Made by a program: the position numbers and the translations under genes. The notes below the pieces were generated by a model that saw nothing but the letters and a program-made list of their open reading frames with translations, had not been told where the DNA came from and made no database searches. DNA of 5,095 bases from NCBI GenBank assembly GCA_021730855.1, contig JAKFYM010000108.1, forward strand, positions 1 to 5,095, given 5' to 3'. Source of the DNA: Bdellovibrionales bacterium (lineage in GTDB: Bacteria; Bdellovibrionota; UBA1018; CAIPTA01). Shown here in pieces: positions 1 through 5,095 of the stretch; position 1 is the first letter of the stretch, and the number at the start of each line of letters is the position of its first letter.

Positions 1-619
1 TAGCGAAGGGTCGGTGGTCACCACGCGCTTGGCGGAGTTTCACTCCAATAGAATTCAGGCCATTGCCACTTTTGGAACCGTGGTTTCGCCCTTTATGGAA
101 GTCATTACTAAGCAGGTGAGTGATCAAATGGTCGTTCCGAGTTGGAAGATCTTAGACGTCGATGGCAATCAAATGATTTCGGAAGGAGAATATGAAGAGG
201 GGAAGAATCAAAAAAATTTGGAGTTTCTAAAGCCAAAAGCATTCAGCGACCTGGACATCACAGGGGACAACGCCATTTCCTTCAAAGAGCTAGAGAAGTT
301 TGTGGTGAATTATTTCGTATATGAACAACCCGACCGAGATTTCTGGTTCAACTCGAGTGGATTGGCCCCCGGATGGATGGAATCTATGCTCCGCCTTCCC
401 TCTCTCTTTGAGCGGGCAAAAAACATTCAAGTGCCCTATTTTCTTCTTCACGGCGAAGCAGATGAACTGACGCCAGTAAAATACGTCTACGAATTCGAGT
501 CTTTTGCCAGGCATCTTGGGTATGAGAACTTCAAATTCAAGTACTATGCTGAAGTTGGACACGGGCCCAATGAAAAGATGTTCGGTGAGATTTTGGAGTT
601 TTTTAGCTTGAGTAAGTGA
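1..619 (+). CDS. Alpha/beta hydrolase with inserted EF-hand pair (C-terminal part, 5' truncated)
   Basis: The reading frame is open to the left edge (first full codon at 2-4), so the true start lies outside the window; the GTG at 14 is only the first possible start inside it. About 205 residues are visible. They begin Ser-Glu-Gly-Ser, which matches the nucleophile elbow (G-x-S-E-G) of serine alpha/beta hydrolases, so Ser at 2-4 is probably catalytic. The acid is probably Asp at 461-463 in HGEADELTP, and the base is His at 560-562 in EVGHGP. Between Ser and Asp lie two EF-hand loops (155-190 and 254-289), where this fold normally carries its cap or lid. The elbow and acid contexts resemble S9-like/dienelactone-hydrolase-type esterases or peptidases; the substrate cannot be told. 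The stop is TGA at 617-619. The hydrolase fold is seen in motifs; calcium control of activity is inference. The N-terminus and any signal peptide are not visible. Confidence 0.85.
   Translation, partial: SEGSVVTTRLAEFHSNRIQAIATFGTVVSPFMEVITKQVSDQMVVPSWKILDVDGNQMISEGEYEEGKNQKNLEFLKPKAFSDLDITGDNAISFKELEKFVVNYFVYEQPDRDFWFNSSGLAPGWMESMLRLPSLFERAKNIQVPYFLLHGEADELTPVKYVYEFESFARHLGYENFKFKYYAEVGHGPNEKMFGEILEFFSLSK
155..289 (+). other. EF-hand pair inside the hydrolase (two Ca2+-binding loops)
   Basis: Loop 1 (155-190) reads DVDGNQMISEGE, with Asp, Asp and Asn at loop positions 1, 3 and 5, Ile at 8, Ser at 9 and Glu at 12: a canonical EF-hand. Loop 2 (254-289) reads DITGDNAISFKE, with Asp, Thr and Asp at 1, 3 and 5, Ile at 8, Ser at 9 and Glu at 12; it has Asn instead of the usual Gly at 6. 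The loops are 21 residues apart, joined by a Lys/Glu-rich stretch and a short Phe-Leu-containing segment, which suits a paired EF-hand unit. All key ligand positions are intact, so Ca2+ binding is likely. Confidence 0.85.
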
Positions 620-670
620 GCTCCTATTGTTTTCCCTGCCCAACCTGTCCGTCAGTTTTTTTCCTCGTCT

Positions 671-699
671 CCCACCATCTGTGGGCCTATTGTATAGGC
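671..699. repeat. Two abutting small inverted repeats in the intergenic gap
   Basis: CCCAC (671-675) pairs with GTGGG (681-685) across a 5-base loop. GCCTAT (685-690) pairs with ATAGGC (694-699) across a 3-base loop. The two share base 685, so they are mutually exclusive or stacked. The octamer TTGTATAG also occurs twice, at 690-697 and 702-709. No T-run follows, so this is not a standard intrinsic terminator. It could be an operator or an mRNA leader structure ahead of the ATG at 735, or chance. The rest of 620-734 shows no clear -35/-10 pair. Confidence 0.3.
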
Positions 700-734
700 T
701 CTTGTATAGAAACATAGAGTCACTTCTAGAGGGT

Positions 735-2195
735 ATGCAAATCTGGGCACTAAGTAAGATATTTATTTTTAGTCTTAGTCTGTTTTCTATTCATCTACAT
801 GCTCAAGAAGTTGCAAGCACTGAATTGCAGACCCTTGACGATGGGCAAAGCCCAGCCCCTTCCTTAAGAGAAGGAGCTGCAGCAACGGAGGAAATAAATT
901 GGAATGAATTATTTCCCGTGGATGGTCATAGGTTCGAAAGTGAGGAGAACGAAAAACAAGTATTATTTGCTTGGAAAAGCATCAGGGGGGCTTCCTCTTA
1001 TCTTTTAGAGTTATCTAAGAGCCGTGATTTTTTGTATTCTACCCGTACTATCAAAACATTGATGCCCGTCTATTCTGCTATTACTCAAATCGAAGGAAGT
1101 TTTTTTTGGCGAGTACATGCTGTGTCTTCGAGTGAAGTAACTCTATGGACAAGCTCCCCAAGATCTTTTTCTATCTTGACTGTAAAAGGCACAGATCCGC
1201 CCGCGCTTTCGAAAAAAAAGTTTGTAGTCGAGTCTGGAAAAGATCTTGTCCTACGCTGGACAGAAATCGCGGAAACCGCTTCTTACTATATTGAAATTAC
1301 GAACCTTGAAGACAAATGGATTTCTAATGTCACTAGCAAGGCACCATTTTTACGCTGGCCATATGAAAAGGAAGGCACCTATTTTGTAAGGGTCCGGGCG
1401 ATTAATGAATTTGGCAAGGAGGGTCCTTTCTCTTCTTACTCAATAGTGTCGGTGCGAAGCATTCCCTTGCCCCAAGCTGTTGCGAGAGAGGATTGGCCCC
1501 GGCAATCTTCGCTTTGGCTCCGCACAGGCTTCGTGTTCTTTCATTTTGATGAAACGGTATCAAAAACGTTTAACAGTTCATTCAGTGACACATCCTTCCC
1601 TTCGATTGGACTGGAGATGGACTATCGATTCACAAGCGCACTGGCTCTCAAGGGATACTTGCAACTATTCCAGATGAAGTTTAATGATCAGCTGAATAGA
1701 CTCGAAAAAAAAGAATTCACGGCTTCTCAAGCGGGACTGGATATTTACTGGTGGGGAATTAGTGGGAAAAAAGAGCGAGGAGGTTATTCTAAATCGTGGT
1801 CTCCTATTTTGGGAGTCAGGAAAAGCTCATCTCCCTTTATCACGGTCCGCCCAGATGGTTCTCCTGCTCCGACAAAACTTCAAGAGTGGCAAGCAGGAGC
1901 TGGCGTTGCAATTGAACTAGAAAAAAAAGACTGGAAGTATGATGCCTCTTTGAAGGTTTGGTATACTTTCTCTTCCAATCACGGAGAAGAACGGCTTGGC
2001 GTTTCTCCATTTCTGTCGTTAAGCGCTGATCTAGGGGCAAGACTTCGCTTAGAATCGAATGGATGGATTGGTGGGGGTCTCGCCATGGAATGGAGTAAAA
2101 AGAAATTCTACTACGACCTTCCGGGCATCACTGAGGACGGTCAATTTTCCTTCTTCACTATCATGCCAACAATGAAGGCAGGACTGGATTTCTAA
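735..2195 (+). CDS. Exported FN3-like domain protein with putative C-terminal outer-membrane beta-barrel
   Basis: I do not recognise a named family. The 486 residues begin with a signal peptide: Lys8, a hydrophobic core at 9-19, then HLHA with likely cleavage after Ala23; there is no lipobox Cys. A low-complexity linker (about 24-60) is followed by two FN3-like domains, about 75-147 and 160-240. Each carries a Trp (80, 175), a matching segment (ASSYLLEL, ASYYIEI) and a late strand (FFWRVHAV, YFVRVRAI). Residues 258-486 show about 8-10 amphipathic, aromatic-rich strands and end in AGLDF, as outer-membrane barrels often do. The barrel and location are inferred. The frame is open upstream to a TTG at 627, but ATG 735 is preferred because it puts the signal peptide at the N-terminus. 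Its only SD-like stretch, AGAGGG at 728-733, is one base from the ATG, unusually close, so the start is not fully secure. The gene lies 115 bp after the hydrolase and overlaps the convergent FG-GAP gene by 4 bp. Several 8-base A or T runs are present. Confidence 0.85.
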   Translation: MQIWALSKIFIFSLSLFSIHLHAQEVASTELQTLDDGQSPAPSLREGAAATEEINWNELFPVDGHRFESEENEKQVLFAWKSIRGASSYLLELSKSRDFLYSTRTIKTLMPVYSAITQIEGSFFWRVHAVSSSEVTLWTSSPRSFSILTVKGTDPPALSKKKFVVESGKDLVLRWTEIAETASYYIEITNLEDKWISNVTSKAPFLRWPYEKEGTYFVRVRAINEFGKEGPFSSYSIVSVRSIPLPQAVAREDWPRQSSLWLRTGFVFFHFDETVSKTFNSSFSDTSFPSIGLEMDYRFTSALALKGYLQLFQMKFNDQLNRLEKKEFTASQAGLDIYWWGISGKKERGGYSKSWSPILGVRKSSSPFITVRPDGSPAPTKLQEWQAGAGVAIELEKKDWKYDASLKVWYTFSSNHGEERLGVSPFLSLSADLGARLRLESNGWIGGGLAMEWSKKKFYYDLPGITEDGQFSFFTIMPTMKAGLDF

Positions 2196-5095
2196 GGATC
2201 TAGTTCGTAGATAAATGCAGCTCCTAGGGTAGCGGCAAAGCCCGCATTCGTTACAGTAGAGCCATTAGAGACACTTATTTGTGAGTTACTCTCACCTAAT
2301 GAGCCTACTAAATATCTAGTAGAAGAAATCCCGACACTACTCCCGAACTGAAAGCCTTTTTCTGAATTGAGAGCTTTGATGTAATTTTTTACAGTCCATA
2401 TGCCAAGGGAATTTTTTTTGTATAACCAAGCAGCGCCACTGGATGGTGCCTCGGTATTCACAGCCTGAGAGCGATAAGTAGAATCCAATATTCCTTTTGT
2501 CGAAGAATCCTCTACCTGAGACGAGACAATGATTTGATCGCCACTAATTTTCACGTCGAAGCCAAATTCTCCATATGCAGAAGGGGAGGTATCCGTGAGA
2601 GTAGTGTCAAAGGTCCAGTTGTTTCCGTCTGTTTTGTATACATACGCCGCGCCTGCGCTGGCGAGGTTGTTCACTGTTTCTGCCGTACTGCTGGCAACGG
2701 CATAATTCCCGTCTATATCCACCGAGGAGCCAAAATTTCCATCGATCACGGGGCTCGGTGATTTAAGAAAAGCATCGAATTGCCAATTCACCCCGCTTCG
2801 GGAAAAAATGTAGGCGGCGCCAGCATGTAGCACGGCATTGTCATCGGGAACAGATCCATTGGTTACACCCGTCGCGGAGCCATCTTCACTTGGTGATCCC
2901 ACGATGATCAGGTCTCCGGAAATTGCCACTACCGTGCCAAAGGTGTCGGAGGCGCTAGGGTTGGGGGCTTTGAGGTAAGCCTCTGCTGCCCAATTCACGC
3001 CGATTCTTTTGAACACATAGGCGGCACCGGAACTCAACAATGAGTTGTCGGCACTAGCAGTGGTACCATTGGTGATGGTCGTTTGATTGCTATCTTCAGT
3101 AGGCGATCCAACGACAAGCGTATCTCCATCCAGGTCCACGGCGGCACCAAACTGATCGGCGGCTTCCGTATTTGGAGCCTTCACATAAGCCTCCTGGTCC
3201 CACACTCCTGCGGTCTTGCGATAGATATAGACAGCTCCGGAGCCGCTAGCAGAATTATTAGCGCTGGCGGTATTGCCATTCGTAATAATTATCTGGTTAC
3301 TGTCTTCTCCCGGGGCACCGACCGCAATGGTGTCCCCTGAAATCGCAACGGAACTCCCGTAAAGGTCAGAAGCTCCCGCGTTGGCGGCTTTGAGGAAGGC
3401 CTCTTGGGCCCAAGCTCCTCCACTGAAAGAAAAAACAAAAACCCCGCCAGAATCAGCCCGCAGAGAAGCTGGGGTAAAGGTAGGGCCATGGGTAATGGTG
3501 GTCTCACCGCTATCATCTGTTCCCACTGAAACTACTGCCGTGTCACCATCAATATCCACCTCTTGGGCAAATTGACTGTGAGGATCGAGATCGGCTGTCT
3601 TGAAATAAGATTCCGCAGACCAATTGGCGCCGGATCTCGTAAATGAATATACGGCTCCAGTGTCAGTGCTGTTATTGTCGGCATTGACCCCTCCATTCGT
3701 CACGCCGGTAGTATTGCTATCCTCCAAAGGAGACGTGATAATAATTCGATCTCCAGATAGAGCCAGATAGGATCCGAAGCGGTCATCCGCTTCGGCATTT
3801 CCTGGCTTGATATAGGATTCTTCTGCCCAGTTCACGCCTGTTCTTTTGTAAACGTAGGCTGCGCCGGAACCCGAAGCTGCATTGTTGCCGCTAGCGGCCC
3901 CCCCATTAGTGATCGTTGTTTGATTGCTGTCTTCTAGTAGTGCCCCCACCACGATCGTATCTTGATGAATATCCACCCAGTTGCCAAAACTATCGCCGGT
4001 TTGAGCGTTGCTTGGCTTCAAATACGCCTCTTGGTCCCAAGCGGCGCCTGTGCGCTTATAAACATAGGCGGCTCCCGCATTCCCAGCACCGTTATTCGCG
4101 CTAGAGGTCGTTCCATTTGTGATTGTTATTTCGTTGCTGTCTTCCGCATTGGCGCCCACCACTAAAGTATTCGAATAGAGGCCAATGGATATGCCAAAAG
4201 CGTCACCTGCTTCTGCATTAGAGGCCTTAATGTAGGCTTCTTGGGCCCAAGCTGTGCCGGCACGCTTGTAAATATAAACGGCTCCTGCTGCAGTGGCGGA
4301 ATTGTTGCCGCTGGATGTAGTGCCATTGGTGATCGTGATCTGGTTACTGTCTTCCCCACTGGCACTAACGGCGATGGTGTCTCCGCTGACTCTGACCGCA
4401 TTCCCGAAGGAATCGCCCGCTTCTGCATTGGATGCTTTGAGGTAGGCTTCCTGAGACCAGGCTGTGCCTGACCGTTTAAAAACATAGACAGCTCCCGAGT
4501 CTGTAGCTGAATCATCTGAGCTAGCGCTAGTGCCATTGGTGATGGTGGTCTGGCTACTGTCTTCCCTAGTCGCGCTGACAGCAATTGTATCGCCATCGAT
4601 GGAAACGGAAGTGCCAAATATATCTCCACTTGATTGGTTAGATGCCAGGAGAACTGCCTCCTGGCTCCAAGTGGTTCCAGATCTTTTGAACACGACGGCC
4701 GATCCTGCGTTCCCAAGGGCGGTTGCTCTCGAGACGCTTCCACTAGGTTGGTTAGCGCCATGCAGGGGGCCTGAGCCGGGAAGTTTGTCTGTTGTCGCGC
4801 CAACCACAATGGTGTTCCCGTTGATGGCTACAGAAGCGCCAAAGCCCATATTCGCTGCATAGTATGATGGTTTTAAATACGCTTCTTGAGCCCACGCACC
4901 CGCGCTAAAGCGAAAAACATAGGCAGCGCCCATTCTCGGTGATCCACTGCCCGTGGGTCTGCCAGTTCCATTCTGAGGCCCTGGAACAATACTACTATCA
5001 AATGAATTCCCCACAACCAGAGTGTCACCGTCGAGCGCAACGGCCCAGCCAAAGCGGCTGACATTGCTGTTTTTGTGCGAAGGCTTCAAGTAAGC
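2192..5095 (-). CDS. Giant FG-GAP repeat beta-propeller protein (C-terminal part, 5' truncated)
   Basis: The frame is open to the right edge (Ala-Tyr-Leu-Lys-Pro-Ser, the end of another blade or a velcro strand), so the start is outside the window; the TTG at 5087-5089 is internal. The visible 967 residues are almost wholly FG-GAP repeats (FG-GAP_2 type), about 14 units of about 70 residues. A typical unit runs FGxxVxISGDTIVVGA, a long Ser/Asn/Thr-rich loop with EDSNQTTITNG, then GAAYVYKRTG, WxQEAYLKA and a Gly/Asp turn. Each unit should form one four-stranded propeller blade, as in integrin alpha chains. The classical integrin DxDxDG calcium loop is not seen in the units. The last unit stops after its third strand (FIYELDP, TAG at 2194-2192), so ring closure would need a strand from the N-terminal side. 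There is no C-terminal sorting signal, membrane helix or Phe-ending barrel. The likely role is extracellular or surface adhesion, inferred from the family only. The gene is convergent with the barrel protein gene. Confidence 0.9.
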   Translation of the reverse strand, partial: AYLKPSHKNSNVSRFGWAVALDGDTLVVGNSFDSSIVPGPQNGTGRPTGSGSPRMGAAYVFRFSAGAWAQEAYLKPSYYAANMGFGASVAINGNTIVVGATTDKLPGSGPLHGANQPSGSVSRATALGNAGSAVVFKRSGTTWSQEAVLLASNQSSGDIFGTSVSIDGDTIAVSATREDSSQTTITNGTSASSDDSATDSGAVYVFKRSGTAWSQEAYLKASNAEAGDSFGNAVRVSGDTIAVSASGEDSNQITITNGTTSSGNNSATAAGAVYIYKRAGTAWAQEAYIKASNAEAGDAFGISIGLYSNTLVVGANAEDSNEITITNGTTSSANNGAGNAGAAYVYKRTGAAWDQEAYLKPSNAQTGDSFGNWVDIHQDTIVVGALLEDSNQTTITNGGAASGNNAASGSGAAYVYKRTGVNWAEESYIKPGNAEADDRFGSYLALSGDRIIITSPLEDSNTTGVTNGGVNADNNSTDTGAVYSFTRSGANWSAESYFKTADLDPHSQFAQEVDIDGDTAVVSVGTDDSGETTITHGPTFTPASLRADSGGVFVFSFSGGAWAQEAFLKAANAGASDLYGSSVAISGDTIAVGAPGEDSNQIIITNGNTASANNSASGSGAVYIYRKTAGVWDQEAYVKAPNTEAADQFGAAVDLDGDTLVVGSPTEDSNQTTITNGTTASADNSLLSSGAAYVFKRIGVNWAAEAYLKAPNPSASDTFGTVVAISGDLIIVGSPSEDGSATGVTNGSVPDDNAVLHAGAAYIFSRSGVNWQFDAFLKSPSPVIDGNFGSSVDIDGNYAVASSTAETVNNLASAGAAYVYKTDGNNWTFDTTLTDTSPSAYGEFGFDVKISGDQIIVSSQVEDSSTKGILDSTYRSQAVNTEAPSSGAAWLYKKNSLGIWTVKNYIKALNSEKGFQFGSSVGISSTRYLVGSLGESNSQISVSNGSTVTNAGFAATLGAAFIYELDP
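2735..3571 (-). repeat. Four-blade block B (B8-B11), putative higher-order repeat
   Basis: This block has the same length and blade lengths as the preceding one (837 bp; 70, 70, 70, 69). Signatures are AWAQEAFLK in B8, WDQEAYVK in B9, GVNWAAEA in B10, and the TGVTNG loop with the same one-residue shortening in B11. In DNA, B6 and B10 share on the + strand GCCCA(G/A)TTCACGCC and TTCTTTTG near 3826-3848 and 2988-3011. B8 is the most diverged member of the block. Confidence 0.55.
3572..4408 (-). repeat. Four-blade block A (B4-B7), putative higher-order repeat
   Basis: This block is 837 bp (279 residues; blades of 70, 70, 70 and 69). Its blades match, in order, those of the next block. Signatures are AWAQEAYIK in B4, WDQEAYLK in B5, GVNWAEES in B6, and the TGVTNG loop with a one-residue deletion in B7. 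The correspondence was judged by eye at the protein level. Confidence 0.55.

Larger units (their letters stand above)
2195..5053 (-). repeat. Array of 14 FG-GAP blade repeats, ~210 bp each
   Basis: Blades in coding order, bounded at the FG dipeptide: B1 5053-4844, B2 4843-4619, B3 4618-4409, B4 4408-4199, B5 4198-3989, B6 3988-3779, B7 3778-3572, B8 3571-3362, B9 3361-3152, B10 3151-2942, B11 2941-2735, B12 2734-2567, B13 2566-2348, B14 2347-2195. Seven of the 14 (B1, B3-B6, B8-B10 less divergent B1/B8) share the 70-residue length of the core pattern; counted strictly, B1, B3, B4, B5, B6, B8, B9 and B10 are exactly 70 residues. B7 and B11 are 69, B2 is 75, B13 is 73 and B12 is only 56, because its loop is short. 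FG is replaced by FA in B8's first two residues and by YG in B9. Exactly TNG is found in the loops of B3-B7 and B9-B11. The Trp of the fourth strand is present in B1-B13. B3-B6, B9 and B10 are the most alike; B1, B2, B8 and B12-B14 are diverged. Confidence 0.9.

Noticed and set aside
640..662. T7 run at 656-662 as a terminator for the hydrolase gene
   Set aside because: No stable stem can be drawn immediately before the T-run.
290..715. A 141-codon open frame on the minus strand
   Set aside because: It is antisense to the hydrolase, whose catalytic and EF-hand motifs are clear; the minus-strand product has no recognisable domain.
627..734. N-terminal extension of the barrel protein from a TTG at 627
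   Set aside because: It would put 36 residues before a good signal peptide; in-frame TTG codons at 690 and 702 have the same fault and no ribosome-binding site.
2198..2212. Hairpin ATCTA / TAGAT as a bidirectional terminator at the convergent junction
   Set aside because: Five mostly A/T pairs without an adjacent T-run is too weak.
4162..4809. A 215-codon open frame on the minus strand within the FG-GAP gene
   Set aside because: It is a shifted frame of the repeat array; its sequence recurs only because the DNA repeats every 210 bp.
2534..4862. Several 60-110 codon open frames on the plus strand
   Set aside because: They recur roughly in step with the blades and are antisense shadows of the FG-GAP repeats; none has domain-like or secreted features.
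2195..5053. 210-bp periodic repeats as a CRISPR or satellite array
   Set aside because: The period is an in-frame 70-residue protein repeat with diverged copies and no identical short repeats with unique spacers.

Overview
The window holds three protein-coding genes, two of them cut by the window edges. No RNA gene, insertion sequence or CRISPR array was seen. The organism looks like a Gram-negative bacterium: the middle gene encodes a secreted protein that appears to end in an outer-membrane beta-barrel with a terminal Phe, and the last encodes a very long FG-GAP propeller protein. This mix of predicted surface proteins and moderate base composition would suit a Bdellovibrionota-like or Leptospira-like genome. 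That assignment is a weak inference, because no taxonomic marker is present.

Layout. Bases 1-619 (+) encode the C-terminal part of an alpha/beta hydrolase. The probable catalytic Ser lies in the second to fourth bases of the window, and the catalytic Asp and His are both visible. An EF-hand pair sits between the Ser and the Asp. Bases 620-734 are a short intergenic stretch with two abutting small inverted repeats and no convincing terminator or promoter. Bases 735-2195 (+) encode a 486-residue exported protein with a signal peptide, two fibronectin-III-like domains and a putative C-terminal outer-membrane barrel. Bases 2192-5095 (-) encode the C-terminal 967 residues of a giant FG-GAP (integrin-alpha-like) repeat protein with at least 14 blades of about 70 residues, giving a 210-bp periodicity in the DNA.

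Relations. The first two genes run the same way and could be co-transcribed. The third is convergent, and its stop codon overlaps that of the barrel gene in a 4-bp stretch, leaving no room for a terminator between them. All three products probably act in the envelope or outside the cell, but nothing here ties them into one pathway.

The most interesting points are a four-blade higher-order duplication inside the FG-GAP array (two consecutive 837-bp blocks with matching blade-by-blade signatures), the calcium-binding insertion in the hydrolase, and the FN3-plus-barrel fusion with several 8-base homopolymer runs. I did not find strong evidence for a new multi-gene system.
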